Source: Hahellaceae bacterium
Lineage (GTDB): Bacteria > Pseudomonadota > Gammaproteobacteria > Pseudomonadales > Oleiphilaceae
Assembly (NCBI GenBank): GCA_024234575.1
Contig: JACKOB010000003.1
Span: forward strand, 1-64,000
DNA length: 64,000 nt
Direction: 5' to 3'
A model generated the notes under the pieces. It saw only the letters and a program-made list of their open reading frames with translations. It was not told where the DNA came from and made no database searches. Positions 1-11,120 of the stretch are shown here, in pieces. Both the position numbers and the translations under genes were made by a program. The first letter of the stretch is position 1. Each line of letters begins with the position of its first letter.

Positions 1-225
1 GGCATCGAACGATGACATAAGACAACCGCCCAAAATGGCAATCAGCCGCAAACCCATATCAATCAAGGATGTAGCTTTCCGGACGAGCTTCGGACTTGGT
101 CCGGAGAAAACAGAGAATCAGGGGCCAAACAGAGAAAGAAAGGCTGGAAGATGGGGAGAATCGATGATGCGGAGAGGTGCTTCGGAAAGATGTGAAACGG
201 GCGCAAACCCTTTAGAAACAAGGGG

Positions 226-273
226 AAAAAGAAAACCCGTCACCCCGGAGAATGACCCCAGAGAGACGGGTTT
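226..273 (-). terminator. ssrA intrinsic terminator
   Basis: Read on the minus strand, a 9-bp stem (arms at 265-273 and 233-241) is followed by a run of T interrupted by one C. It lies 13 bases beyond the CCA end of tmRNA. The loop is long, about 23 nt, and can itself pair in part. Nothing else convincing is visible in bases 1-225. Confidence 0.7.
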
Positions 274-285
274 GTCTTTTCTAAA

Positions 286-643
286 TGGTGGAGACGGCGG
301 GAATTGAACCCGCGTCCGCCAGTCCTCTGCCATCAGCTCTACATGCTTAGAAGTCCTTTAATTGATTTAACCAAGAGCGACCCAAAGGTCAGGGTGCAAA
401 AGGCGAGCTCCTAAATTTTTAACCAATCGACCAGGAACGAGGTCTTTTGGCGAACTTGTTCTATTTGACATCCAGTTCCGCGGTACAAGCACCTTAGAGT
501 GGACGCTAGCAGGGGTTTAGGCCGCTAGAGCGTAACTTTCGTCGTTTGCAATTATATGTTTACAGCTTTGGATTTACGAGATTTGCTGTCATCTCGGCAT
601 GCACCTCAGGGTTTGTAACCCGCGTCGAAGCCAAGTCGTCCCC
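286..643 (-). ncRNA. ssrA: tmRNA (transfer-messenger RNA)
   Basis: tmRNA rescues ribosomes stalled on broken mRNAs and adds a degradation tag. The 5' end (GGGGACGAC, at 643 on the minus strand) and the 3' end with a T-arm-like GGTTCAATTCCC and CCA (286) form the tRNA-like domain. The resume codon and tag frame run from 549 down to 517 and encode ANDESYALAA followed by TAA. The E. coli tag is ANDENYALAA, so there is one substitution (N to S). The 358-nt length is normal. The partner gene smpB lies about 1.6 kb upstream in the same orientation, separated by an acyltransferase gene. Confidence 0.96.
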
Positions 644-655
644 TTGTGTCAATTA

Positions 656-685
656 AGTATATAAGGGCGCTTTACTGTATTACAA
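656..685 (-). promoter_or_regulatory. candidate sigma-70 promoter of ssrA
   Basis: On the minus strand TTGTAA (-35, at 680-685) is separated by 18 bp from TATACT (-10, at 656-661). The -10 box lies about 12 bases upstream of the mature tmRNA 5' end. This would give a short 5' leader of the kind removed by RNase P. It is a motif match only. Confidence 0.5.
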
Positions 686-699
686 GTGTATGTTGGCAC

Positions 700-2082
700 T
701 TATTTGATTAATTTCTGTAACTCGTCAAAGCCTGCGATGAAATAGTCGACCACTACGTTAGGGTTGGGAATAAGCTGTTTGTCGGCGACAAGGCCAAATT
801 GAACGGTGCCATTGTAACTTAAAATACTCAGGCCAACGCCTACCTCGCCAGACTGGGGTACCCAGACCATCGGCTGTATCAGGCGACTTCCGGCGAGGAA
901 TAGCGATTTGGTGGGACCGGGGACGTTGGTCATGACAGCAGAAGCCTTTTTGCTCAGTAACTCGAGAGCAGTTTTTTCGAGAATGCTCGGGCCTTTTCCC
1001 AGCACTCCCAGCAGACCATAAAATACTTTTGCCTGGTAAGACTTTTTCAATTCTTGCATATTTGCCCGCACAGCTTCATATCGTTGTCGCGGGTCGGCGA
1101 TACCTATGGGTAAAGATACAACCACGAGGCCAAATTGGTTGCCCAGTGTTGTAATGGGTTTGTCGAGTGGGCGAAGATTGAATGGCACCGCAACATGTAT
1201 TGATTTGCCGGTAAGGTCGCTCTGTTGTTCAAACAAATAAGTACGTAGTGCCGAAGTGGCGCAAGCGAGCAAGATGTCATTAATAGTGCCACTTAATTCA
1301 CTGGCGGTGCTCTTCACGAGGTCGAGCTCTAGCGGGTTGGCCCAGGCGACGGACTTCCTGCCTCCCAGCGGTTTTTTTAGGCACGTAGCAGGGTCTGATG
1401 GCAAAAGGCCGATTCGTGTAATTTCAGAGCCTATAGCCAAGCCTTCTTTCGCAATATCAATAATATGGCCAGGGTGTCTAATTATTTCCAGACCCTCTTC
1501 AACAATATCATGACCAAGTTTTTCGGCTTTATGGAAAAGTCTCTGAGCTGAGCCTGTCAACTGCGTGAAAAAGTCCGCTTCTTGGTGGTAAGCAACTTCA
1601 TCCAGCTCGTGAATCTCTGGTGTGTCATCAGTGATAGACAGCATCACACGTACTAAAGAAATGCCATCAGCGATGCAATGATGAATGCGAACGATAAGTG
1701 CACAGCCTTCATTGTAATTCTCGATTAGGTGCATTTGCCAAAGAGGCTTAGTGAAATCCAGTGGAGTGCTGTTTAAGTCGCTGGAAAAATGCTGCAGTTC
1801 TGCCTTGTCTGCCTTTCCGGGAAGCGCAACGCGGTGGAGATGATGATCCATATTAAAGTGTGGGTCATTTACCCAGTAATACTTTTCATTTTTTTCTTTA
1901 ACGACTTTTTGCTGGAAGCGGTTATACCTCAAAAATCTTGATTTCAGCGTTTCTTTAAGTGTTTCAATTTTGATTGGAGACTCAAAAATCAGCACGACTC
2001 CGATCATCATCAGGTTTGTCGGGCTTTCCATTCTGAGCCAGGCGGTATCTACGGGCGACATTAGCTCATGATCATGATGCAT
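700..2082 (-). CDS. wax ester synthase/diacylglycerol acyltransferase (WS/DGAT)
   Basis: This family transfers acyl groups from acyl-CoA to fatty alcohols or diacylglycerol and makes storage wax esters or triacylglycerol at the inner membrane face. The 460-aa product has the usual family length. The catalytic HHxxxDG motif is visible as HHCIADG at residues 134-140, and the conserved NDILLA motif lies in the second half. The N-terminal MSPVDTAWLRME and the C-terminal NVPGP segment are also family hallmarks. It sits between smpB and ssrA, all on the minus strand, with 186 bp to smpB. Substrate preference cannot be told from sequence. Confidence 0.88.
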   Translation of the reverse strand: MHHDHELMSPVDTAWLRMESPTNLMMIGVVLIFESPIKIETLKETLKSRFLRYNRFQQKVVKEKNEKYYWVNDPHFNMDHHLHRVALPGKADKAELQHFSSDLNSTPLDFTKPLWQMHLIENYNEGCALIVRIHHCIADGISLVRVMLSITDDTPEIHELDEVAYHQEADFFTQLTGSAQRLFHKAEKLGHDIVEEGLEIIRHPGHIIDIAKEGLAIGSEITRIGLLPSDPATCLKKPLGGRKSVAWANPLELDLVKSTASELSGTINDILLACATSALRTYLFEQQSDLTGKSIHVAVPFNLRPLDKPITTLGNQFGLVVVSLPIGIADPRQRYEAVRANMQELKKSYQAKVFYGLLGVLGKGPSILEKTALELLSKKASAVMTNVPGPTKSLFLAGSRLIQPMVWVPQSGEVGVGLSILSYNGTVQFGLVADKQLIPNPNVVVDYFIAGFDELQKLIK

Positions 2083-2268
2083 GTTATTCCCCTTATTATT
2101 ATTGTCTTGTGGATCTTTATCTAATCCAGCGCACTCCTAGTAACACTTGCCTGTTTCTTATCTATCTCTGTGTCCATGTCTATTGAAAAGAAAGTCTAAG
2201 GGACGCTCGGTTGGCGTTTATAACAGGCAGGGAAGCAGGTATAGTTCCTTCCCTGTCGTTAATGTCTG

Positions 2269-2751
2269 TTAGCCCGCGTGCTCCCTTACTACTCTTTGCT
2301 TCTGGCGGCTCCAGTCTCGGTCTTTCTCGGTAGCTCTCTTGTCATACTCTTTCTTACCTTGCACCAGAGCAATTTCGCATTTTATTTTGTTGCCCTTCCA
2401 GTAGATTGCTAAAGGAACGCAAGAAAAAGAAGTCTGCGCAACTTTACCCATAAGCTTACCTATCTCCTTGCGGTGCAGCAGGAGTTTTCTAGGTCTTACC
2501 GGGTCAGCAATCACGTGCGTAGATGCGGTTTGTAATGGAGATATATGCGCGCTAATCAGCCATGCTTCTTCATTTTTGAAAACAACATAAGCATCCACCA
2601 GTTGACACTTGCCGGCGCGAAGGCTTTTTACTTCCCAGCCAGCGAGTGCGACACCAGCTTCATACTTGTCGATAATATGGTAATCATGACGGGCTTTTTT
2701 GTTTAAGGCGATAGTGCCGCTTGATGAGGTGCTTTTTTTTGGTTTATTCAT
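2269..2751 (-). CDS. smpB: SsrA-binding protein SmpB
   Basis: SmpB binds the tRNA-like domain of tmRNA and delivers it to stalled ribosomes. The 160-aa product has the conserved core: an N-terminal [10 protein letters not shown] segment, the [11 protein letters not shown] motif, and the basic C-terminal tail [14 protein letters not shown], which becomes helical in the mRNA channel. The length is typical (about 155-160). The gene is transcribed toward ssrA, in the usual neighbourhood, but with the acyltransferase gene in between. The 237 bp upstream, up to the divergent symporter gene, must hold both promoters; no motif there is strong enough to report. Confidence 0.97.
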   Translation of the reverse strand: MNKPKKSTSSSGTIALNKKARHDYHIIDKYEAGVALAGWEVKSLRAGKCQLVDAYVVFKNEEAWLISAHISPLQTASTHVIADPVRPRKLLLHRKEIGKLMGKVAQTSFSCVPLAIYWKGNKIKCEIALVQGKKEYDKRATEKDRDWSRQKQRVVREHAG

Positions 2752-2988
2752 CAGAAAGTATCAATTTATTTCCAAAGTTTACCAGCCACTATTATGAGAG
2801 CGTCTAGAATAATGATGGCCGTATAGTGTCTGCACGTTTACTATTTAAAAACAAAAATTTAAAAATAATAATTTGTCGCAGATTTGATGTTTGTAAAGAC
2901 GTATTGTACCGCATCTTGAAATAATTGAAGCACTTCCACAATAGAAATCTGCTAACGACTATGTCGTATTTGGAGAAAACACGAACGA

Positions 2989-4497
2989 ATGAGCATTCGC
3001 CATGATCCTATTAAAAGCAGGTTAAGCCGCAGCAGCACCATTTTTTTGATGCTGTTGGGTGCGTCTGTAGGGTTTGGTAATATCTGGAAGTTTCCGATAC
3101 TCGTCGGTCAGTATGGCGGCGTCCCCTTTTTGCTTGTCTACTTTCTTTTTCTCTTGTTGTTAGGTATTCCCATTCTGATGGCCGAGCTTGCGCTTGGCAG
3201 GTCGGCCGCAAGAAACCCTGTTGATACCATAGGGGTATTCTGCCGGGATTCGAATGTTAGTTTTGGCTGGAAAACTATCGGATGGTTTGCGGTGGTGGCA
3301 TCAATGGTGGTCCTCAGCTTTTACTCCGTTATCGGCGGAATGGGAATGGCTTACATTTTCTATTCTGCTTTTGGAGAATTTAATGGCATTTCCGCCACGG
3401 CGGTTACCGACACGATAGTTGGTTTACGGCAGAACTCTGACTTGCTGATAGTATGGCACAGCCTTTTTCTGCTGATTGTGGCGGTAATTGTGTCGCGAGG
3501 TGTTCGCGATGGCGTTGGGCGCGCTGCCAGAACCTTAGTGCCGTTGATGATTATTATGGCTGCCGTGATGCTGATTCATGTTTCTTCCATGGCGTCTTTT
3601 TCTCAAAGCTACGATTACTTGTTTCATTTTGATATCTCCGCCTTAACCTGGCGTGGTGTGCTTGAAGCGTTAAGTCATTCCTTTTTTACACTGACAATCG
3701 GATTGGGGGCGATGATGGCCTATGGCGCGTATATGCCCGATCGTATGTCAATTCCCTGGACGGCATTAGCTGTTGCAGTCGCTGACCTGGTTATTGGCCT
3801 TGTGGCTGGCTTAATAATTCTTTCTCTCACTTTTGCTTATGATAAGCCGCCGCAGCAGGGGTTTGGTTTGCTCTTTCAAACAATGCCGTGGCTCTATGGA
3901 AAAGAGGCGATGGGGCAATTTTGGGGGGCGACTTTTTTCGTTATGATCACCTTTGCTGCCTGGACATCTGCCATCGCATTGGCCGAGCCATTTTTAGTTT
4001 GGGTGGTAGAGAGAACGCCGCTCTCCAGAAAAGGCGCCTGTGTTTTACTGACCGCTATTGTTTGGAGTGTTGGTTGTGTCGTGGTGTTTTCGCTTAACGA
4101 TTGGAATGAAATGCGGTTTGCCGGGCTGACCCCATTTGGATTAATGGACTTTTTTACGTCCAGGTTTCTCATACCTGTTGGAGGCGTGCTGTTTACCCTG
4201 TTTGTTGGAATAAGAGTACGCAGCGCCTATCTGGCTGATGCTATTGCTTTTAAGTACCCTTGGATGTTTCGTGTTTGGCATTTAAACATTCGATACGTGA
4301 CACCTGTCGCGGTTTCACTTGTTTTCTTGTTTGGTATATTTAAATTCACAGAGTCTGCTTGTCATGCCGCTCATGATGGCAGAGGGTTTTTGTGTTCTGT
4401 GTTGGTAACCACGCCTGAGCCTGTCGCCGATGCAGAGCTTTCTAATGAAAATGATTTGCCTGCTGAGAGCAAAACCATAATAGACGAGGAAGAGTAG
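2989..4497 (+). CDS. sodium-dependent SNF-family transporter
   Basis: A 502-aa LeuT-fold membrane protein of the neurotransmitter:sodium symporter family, which couples Na+ entry to uptake of amino acids or similar small substrates. The first membrane helix carries the family signature around GFGNIWKFP with the following GG motif, which form the sodium and substrate site in known members. About eleven to twelve hydrophobic helices can be traced, followed by an acidic hydrophilic tail of some 35 residues. It stands alone between smpB (divergent) and ratA. The substrate is not predictable. Confidence 0.9.
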   Translation: MSIRHDPIKSRLSRSSTIFLMLLGASVGFGNIWKFPILVGQYGGVPFLLVYFLFLLLLGIPILMAELALGRSAARNPVDTIGVFCRDSNVSFGWKTIGWFAVVASMVVLSFYSVIGGMGMAYIFYSAFGEFNGISATAVTDTIVGLRQNSDLLIVWHSLFLLIVAVIVSRGVRDGVGRAARTLVPLMIIMAAVMLIHVSSMASFSQSYDYLFHFDISALTWRGVLEALSHSFFTLTIGLGAMMAYGAYMPDRMSIPWTALAVAVADLVIGLVAGLIILSLTFAYDKPPQQGFGLLFQTMPWLYGKEAMGQFWGATFFVMITFAAWTSAIALAEPFLVWVVERTPLSRKGACVLLTAIVWSVGCVVVFSLNDWNEMRFAGLTPFGLMDFFTSRFLIPVGGVLFTLFVGIRVRSAYLADAIAFKYPWMFRVWHLNIRYVTPVAVSLVFLFGIFKFTESACHAAHDGRGFLCSVLVTTPEPVADAELSNENDLPAESKTIIDEEE

Positions 4498-4701
4498 TTA
4501 AATGCAGCGTTAGTTTAATCAGCTAATTCTTCAATGGGCTTGTTTTTTCATGCTATCATCTGCGCGCTTTAATCAAATCCAACGGCAAGGGAACAAGAGC
4601 GGCTCGTAAGCCTGCCCATAGATAGTTAGTAAATATTTTCTGTGTAAACTGTTCTGCGTTTGCCGCTTTTTGCTTTCGCTGTTTTCAAGCATTGAGGATC
4701 T

Positions 4702-5151
4702 ATGCCACATAAAGTTGATCGAAGTGCGTTAGTGCTTCACTCTGCCCGAGACATGTATGGGCTGGTCAATGATGTTCGATCATACCCCCTGTTTTTGCCC
4801 TGGTGCTCTTCGGCAGTGATACACGAAGAATCATACCAGAGTGATGGTGGTATTGTGTTGGCAACGCTAGAGGTGGCAAAGGGTGGAGTAAGGCATCAGT
4901 TTACCACCAGAAATCTTTTGTTAGAGCCAGAAACTATCAGGATCGAGCTAATAGACGGCCCGTTTTCCACGCTAAGCGGCTTGTGGAGCTTCAGCGAGCT
5001 TAGTCCGGAAGCCTGTAAAATAGCGCTCAGTTTGCAGTTTGATTTTCAGGGGCCTTTGGCGAAAATGGCGTTTGGGCCGGTGTTCTCGCAAGCCGCCAAT
5101 ACGATGGTAGATGCATTCTGTAAAAGGGCGAATGAGATTTATGTCAAGTAA
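4702..5151 (+). CDS. ratA: RatA family START-like protein
   Basis: A 149-aa protein of the polyketide cyclase/START (COQ10-like) fold. E. coli RatA was described as a toxin that blocks 70S ribosome assembly; related proteins bind ubiquinone intermediates, so the housekeeping role is debated. The N-terminal pattern V(D/E)RSALVLHSARDMYGLVNDV and the motif YPLFLPWCS are diagnostic of the family. Its stop overlaps the start of rnfH by 11 bases, indicating translational coupling. The 204 bp upstream hold no gene. Confidence 0.93.
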   Translation: MPHKVDRSALVLHSARDMYGLVNDVRSYPLFLPWCSSAVIHEESYQSDGGIVLATLEVAKGGVRHQFTTRNLLLEPETIRIELIDGPFSTLSGLWSFSELSPEACKIALSLQFDFQGPLAKMAFGPVFSQAANTMVDAFCKRANEIYVK

Positions 5152-5428
5152 CAAGATTCGTGTGGAAGTTGCGTACGCATTGCCAGAAAAGCAAAGAATA
5201 CTCGAAATTTACGTGTTCTCTGACACAACCGTTTTTGAAGCGGTGATGCAGTCTGGCATTGTAGAAATGTTTCCGATGATTAATCCTGATTCGGATAGTA
5301 TTGGTATTTTTGGGAAAGCAGTGAAAGACCCAAAGACGCAAACCCTGCGTGAAGGAGATCGTATAGAAATCTACCGACCACTGATAATCGACCCCAAACA
5401 AGCCAGAATTAACAGGGCAAAAAAGTAG
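5141..5428 (+). CDS. rnfH: RnfH/RatB family ubiquitin-fold protein
   Basis: A small protein of the RnfH family (UPF0125), conserved next to ratA in many gammaproteobacteria; its biochemical role is not established. The ATG at 5141 gives 95 aa beginning MSSNKIRVEVAYALPE, which matches the family N-terminus. An upstream in-frame ATG at 5111 would add ten residues that do not look like the family. The start overlaps the end of ratA by 11 bases. Conserved features are the EVAYALPEKQ strand and the C-terminal GDRIEIYRPL strand typical of a beta-grasp fold. Confidence 0.92.
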   Translation: MSSNKIRVEVAYALPEKQRILEIYVFSDTTVFEAVMQSGIVEMFPMINPDSDSIGIFGKAVKDPKTQTLREGDRIEIYRPLIIDPKQARINRAKK

Positions 5429-5456
5429 TTTAACGCTGGTAAAAAATCGGCTGAGG

Positions 5457-5849
5457 TTAGTAGGCGGGCTGTTCTTTTAAGGGTTGCCCTGTGAAATGGG
5501 AATAGAGACGTCGATCGTCATAGAATAGTGTAATGACCTGGGATTTTATCTTGCCGTTTCCTTGTTGGAAGGAGTAATAGTAAGTCTCAGTAGTGTTATC
5601 AAACGTGTTGGGTGCCGACGGTGTGCCCAGAACGTAGCGCACCTGTCTTTCTGTCATGCCAGGTTTTAGCTGTTCAAGCATGTCTTGGGTGATGATGGTA
5701 CCTTGCTGGACATTTATTCGGTATACCCCGGGAAAACTGCAGGCAGAAGCAATAATGCTCAAAAAGCATATAGCTATCCAGTTTCCATGATGTCTACAAA
5801 ATGTTTGAAAAAAAGATTTCCGGGTTTTTGGGTTCTGCGGGCTTTGCAT
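5457..5849 (-). CDS. bamE: outer membrane assembly lipoprotein BamE
   Basis: BamE (SmpA/OmlA) is a small lipoprotein of the BAM complex that inserts beta-barrel proteins in the outer membrane. The 130-aa product has a basic N-terminal stretch, a hydrophobic segment and a lipobox ending at Cys37 (IIASAC), so it should be lipidated. The mature part holds the family pattern around LKPGMTERQVRYVLGTP and a TYYYSF strand. It is divergent from fur, the usual arrangement. The N-terminal region before the signal sequence is rather long (about 23 residues), so the true start could be further in. Confidence 0.93.
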   Translation of the reverse strand: MQSPQNPKTRKSFFQTFCRHHGNWIAICFLSIIASACSFPGVYRINVQQGTIITQDMLEQLKPGMTERQVRYVLGTPSAPNTFDNTTETYYYSFQQGNGKIKSQVITLFYDDRRLYSHFTGQPLKEQPAY

Positions 5850-5934
5850 CTGGCGTCGATTTCCACTATCTTCCGATTTGACCGTGAATAATAACGGATC
5901 TTTCGTTGATCTGCTAAGAGGTTTAATTAATTTA

Positions 5935-6345
5935 ATGTCACCAGAAAATCTTGATCTTAAAAAAGCCGGCTTAAAAATAACTTTGCCGCGAGTTAAAATT
6001 TTAAATATTCTTGAGAATTTAAAAGATCACCATTTAAGTGCGGAAGACGTTTACAAGGCATTGCTAGAGTCTGGCGATGATGTTGGTCTCGCCACAGTCT
6101 ATCGGGTATTGACGCAGTTTGAGGCTGCCGGTTTGGTGATGCGCCATAACTTCGAGGGTGGTCATGCAGTGTTTGAGCTGGCGACTGATGATCATCACGA
6201 CCACATGGTGTGTACTGAAAGTGGCAAAGTGATAGAGTTTTACGACAAAGTAATCGAAGAGCGACAACGAGCCATCGCAGCGGAGCATGGTTATGATATT
6301 GTCGATCACAGTCTCACACTGTACGTCAAACCAAAGAAAAAATAG
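5935..6345 (+). CDS. fur: ferric uptake regulator Fur
   Basis: Fur is an iron-responsive repressor of siderophore and iron-transport genes. The ATG at 5935 gives 136 aa, the normal length, starting MSPENLDLKKAGLKITLPR; an in-frame TTG at 5878 would add 19 unlikely residues. The N-terminal winged helix contains HHLSAEDVYKAL and VGLATVYRVLTQFE. The metal-binding region is the His-rich stretch DDHHDHMVC. It lacks the C-terminal second CxxC pair that longer Fur proteins carry, as in several Pseudomonas-type Furs. The 85-bp gap to bamE must contain both promoters. Confidence 0.95.
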   Translation: MSPENLDLKKAGLKITLPRVKILNILENLKDHHLSAEDVYKALLESGDDVGLATVYRVLTQFEAAGLVMRHNFEGGHAVFELATDDHHDHMVCTESGKVIEFYDKVIEERQRAIAAEHGYDIVDHSLTLYVKPKKK

Positions 6346-6395
6346 TCTGAATGTTTATAGTGCGGCAGATTTTAGCGTAAATATCACTTCGCCAT

Positions 6396-8051
6396 TCAAC
6401 ACTCTAACATTTCTTTTGCGTGGGCCAATGATTTCTCTGTGATGTCTATGCCGCCGAGCATCCGCGCAATTTCAGTGACTCTGGTGTCTTCATCCAGATG
6501 GTCGATGGTAGAAAATGTATTGCCGTTTTCGGCTGATTTGCTGACATGAAGATGATGATGCCCATGTGATGCAACTTGGGGCAGGTGCGTCACACAAAAT
6601 ACCTGGCCTCGATTGCCTAAGCCTCGAAGCATTTTTCCCACGATTTCTGCAGTGCTGCCGCCCACGCCAACATCTACTTCGTCAAATACCAGTGTGGGTA
6701 TAGTTGATGTATTGGCCATGATGACCTGTATGGCGAGGCTGATGCGGGACAGTTCGCCTCCCGATGCAACTTTGGCAAGTGGTTTTGCAGGTTGCCCCGG
6801 GTTGGTGCTAACGAGGAACTCAACATCCTCAAGACCTCTGGCATCAAATTTCGTAAACGCAGTAAACTCCGTGATGAAGTCAACGGACGTCATGTTGAGA
6901 TTTTTTAGCTGTTGTTTAATTTCCGAATCCAGTTGAAGGGCCGACTTTTTTCTATGGTTGCTAAGTAAAGTGGCCTTTTCTTGGAGCTTCTTTGCGGCGA
7001 TGGCAACTTTTTCTTCCAGAACCTCTATGCTGTTTTCACCATTATCATACTGGCCGAGTTCGCTGCCTATGGCAGTTGCTACGCCTGGCAGCTCGTCAGG
7101 GGCAACTCGATGCTTTCTTGCTAACTGATAGATCAGGCTTAACCTTTCTTCGACTTCTTTTAGCCTGGCAGGGTCAAGTTCGAACCCCTCTACAAAATTT
7201 CTGGTGCTTGCGCCTGCCTCTTGCACTTGGATGAGTGCTTCTGACAGCATTTGGTGAGATTCGCTAAACGCTTTTGATGCCTCCAGGTGTGACTCAAGAT
7301 TATGAATGGCTTGCCTTAGCAATTCGGCAATTGACGGCTCACCATCAACGCATAGCTGTGCAACGGCGTGCCCATTTCTTAGAAGTTCTTCTGCGTTGGT
7401 TAGTGTGTTCTGCTCACTTTCAAGTTCGCTGACTTCCCCTTCAGAGAGTGAAAGGCTGTCAAGTTCTTGTAACTGATAAGTTAGTAGCTGTTTCCTTGCT
7501 TCTTTTTCTTCGTCGTTATTTTTAAGAGACTCTAGCTTTAGCGCACTCTCGTGCCACTCTTTGTAAAGCAGGCGAACTTCTTTGCTGAGGTTGCGCAAAT
7601 CTGCAAAGTCATCGAGTAAATTTGCATGTGTTTCTTTGCGAAGCAGTGACTGGTGTGCATGCTGGCTATGAATGTCGATCAGCATTTCACCAAGCTCTCT
7701 TAGGTTTTGTAGAGGTGTTGGCTGACCATTTATGTAGCCGCGACTTCGACCTTCTTTAGTAACAATACGGCGCAGTATGCACTCGTTACCTATGTCAAGG
7801 TCGTGATCTTGAAGCCAGTCGCGAGCAGTGGCAATGGAAGATACATCAAAGCTTGCGGATATGTCTGACCGATCTTTGCCATATCTGACGACGCCAGCAT
7901 CGGCTCTGTCCCCGAGCGCCAATCCCAGTGCATCCAGAACGATGGACTTTCCTGCGCCGGTTTCACCTGTAATAACAGTCATACCTCGATCGAATGTTAA
8001 ATCAACATGTTCAGCAATGGCGAAATTACTAACGGTCAGGTGGGTCAGCAT
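6396..8051 (-). CDS. recN: DNA repair protein RecN
   Basis: RecN is an SMC-like ATPase that acts early in double-strand break repair. The 551-aa product begins MLTHLTVSNFAIAEHV and carries the Walker A motif GETGAGKS within the first 40 residues. Long Glu/Lys-rich coiled-coil segments occupy the middle. The C-terminal head has the ABC signature region VASGGELSR and Walker B TLVFDEVDVG. It is convergent with fur, and its promoter region carries a LexA-like box, consistent with SOS control. Confidence 0.96.
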   Translation of the reverse strand: MLTHLTVSNFAIAEHVDLTFDRGMTVITGETGAGKSIVLDALGLALGDRADAGVVRYGKDRSDISASFDVSSIATARDWLQDHDLDIGNECILRRIVTKEGRSRGYINGQPTPLQNLRELGEMLIDIHSQHAHQSLLRKETHANLLDDFADLRNLSKEVRLLYKEWHESALKLESLKNNDEEKEARKQLLTYQLQELDSLSLSEGEVSELESEQNTLTNAEELLRNGHAVAQLCVDGEPSIAELLRQAIHNLESHLEASKAFSESHQMLSEALIQVQEAGASTRNFVEGFELDPARLKEVEERLSLIYQLARKHRVAPDELPGVATAIGSELGQYDNGENSIEVLEEKVAIAAKKLQEKATLLSNHRKKSALQLDSEIKQQLKNLNMTSVDFITEFTAFTKFDARGLEDVEFLVSTNPGQPAKPLAKVASGGELSRISLAIQVIMANTSTIPTLVFDEVDVGVGGSTAEIVGKMLRGLGNRGQVFCVTHLPQVASHGHHHLHVSKSAENGNTFSTIDHLDEDTRVTEIARMLGGIDITEKSLAHAKEMLEC

Positions 8052-8077
8052 GCAGGTTATCCTTTATCTAAAAAAGC

Positions 8078-8093
8078 ATGGTTATATATACAG
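8078..8093 (-). promoter_or_regulatory. LexA (SOS) box upstream of recN
   Basis: The minus strand reads CTGTATATATAACCAT at 27 bases before the recN start. The left half is a perfect CTGTATATATA half-site and the right half is imperfect, much as remembered for an E. coli recN box. The site is preceded by TA as in the extended consensus. The call rests on motif match and on known SOS control of recN. Confidence 0.7.
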
Positions 8094-8130
8094 TATAAGA
8101 TAGATGCTTTCAATGAAGAAAAATAGAGGG

Positions 8131-8158
8131 CTTGAAAAAAAAAATTATATCCCCACAT
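8131..8158 (+). promoter_or_regulatory. sigma-32 heat-shock promoter of grpE-dnaK-dnaJ
   Basis: CTTGAAA at 8131-8137 is followed after 13 bp by CCCCACAT at 8151-8158. This is close to the sigma-32 consensus CTTGAAA-N(13-15)-CCCCATNT. The predicted transcription start lies about 60 bases before the grpE ATG. The location ahead of grpE-dnaK-dnaJ makes RpoH control of the whole block likely. Confidence 0.85.
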
Positions 8159-8229
8159 TGTTTGCATGATTTGCACAGGAGGCCCAGCAAGGTCTCGTTG
8201 TTCAATTGTTTGATTGGAGAGTCTGATAA

Positions 8230-8823
8230 ATGAGTTCAAGCGAAACAAATAATGAAAATGTCGAAACATCCGAATTAATTCAGGATGCAGAGCCGGCAAT
8301 TGAGGTTAATGCAGAGGAGGCAGTGCAGCAGGAGGAGTTTGCTGATGCAGCATTGCATGATGAGATAGCGAGACTCAAAGATCAGTTTGTCCGATCTCAG
8401 GCAGAAATGGAAAACGTGCGTCGTCGAGCAGAGTTGGATGTTGAGAAAGCACACAAGTTTGCATTGGAGAGGTTTTCGAAAGAATTGTTGCCGGTGGCGG
8501 ATAGTCTTGAGAAAACACTTGAGTCTGTCAAAGGTGATGATGAGCTGATGGCAGGTGTGCGCGAAGGTGTTAATTTGACCTTAAATATCCTTATGTCAGC
8601 GTTAGGTAAATTTAACATTGAGCAAATTGATCCTGTTGGCGAACCATTTGACCCTCAGGTGCATGAGGCCATGTCAATGATCGATGCACCAGGCGCCGAG
8701 CCAAACTCAGTTATCGCAGTAATGCAAAAAGGTTATTTATTAAACGGACGGTTGGTGCGCCCTGCAATGGTTATGGTTTCAAAAGCGGCGGCTCCTGGAT
8801 CAACAATCAACGAGAAGGCTTGA
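8230..8823 (+). CDS. grpE: nucleotide exchange factor GrpE
   Basis: GrpE releases ADP from DnaK during the chaperone cycle. The 197-aa product has a Glu-rich variable N-terminus (about 50 residues), the long dimerisation helix containing QFVRSQAEMENVRRRAE, and the C-terminal beta domain with DPQVHEAMS and the end motif RLVRPAMVMVSK. A GGAG-like sequence (TTGGAGAGT) precedes the ATG. It is the first gene of the heat-shock cluster, directly after a sigma-32 promoter; dnaK follows after 209 bp without another gene. Confidence 0.97.
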   Translation: MSSSETNNENVETSELIQDAEPAIEVNAEEAVQQEEFADAALHDEIARLKDQFVRSQAEMENVRRRAELDVEKAHKFALERFSKELLPVADSLEKTLESVKGDDELMAGVREGVNLTLNILMSALGKFNIEQIDPVGEPFDPQVHEAMSMIDAPGAEPNSVIAVMQKGYLLNGRLVRPAMVMVSKAAAPGSTINEKA

Positions 8824-9032
8824 AATATAAAAAAAAGAGCCAATATAGCAGTTAACGCAAGATAAGAGAGTGTTCTTGTCTAGGTCAGGGTCCGGCGAAT
8901 TATCCCGGTGGCAGTAACACATTAAACGAAGTCCGCGCCTGGTGGGTGGATTAATAAAGTTTCGGAGCTGGTTTGGAAAAGCCTTTGGGGCGCAAACACA
9001 GTACGCACAGATTAGATTGATCGGAGAATGTT

Positions 9033-10961
<1,929 letters not shown>

Positions 10962-10987
10962 GCCTATTTTCATCTTTTACTGGCAAG

Positions 10988-11011
10988 GACGCAGGGGGAG
11001 ACTCCTGCGTC
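10988..11011 (+). terminator. hairpin between dnaK and dnaJ
   Basis: An 8-bp perfect stem (GACGCAGG with CCTGCGTC) encloses an 8-nt loop, followed by ATTTTGCTTT. It lies 26 bases after the dnaK stop. With this weak T tract it probably acts as a partial terminator or 3' stabiliser that lowers dnaJ relative to dnaK; the effect is inferred. Confidence 0.5.
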
Positions 11012-11120
11012 ATTTTGCTTTAAAGAAAACAAGCGTTACAATTCGCGACTTTTTAAACCATTGTTTTGGCTGGTGTTGTTAGCAGTACTGGCCAAAAGAA
11101 CTGATATTTGAGCAATTTTC

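Noticed and set aside
35..307. A 90-residue open frame at the left end
   Set aside because: It overlaps the tmRNA terminator and 3' end, has a biased Arg/Glu/Gly composition, and shows no ribosome site or family pattern.
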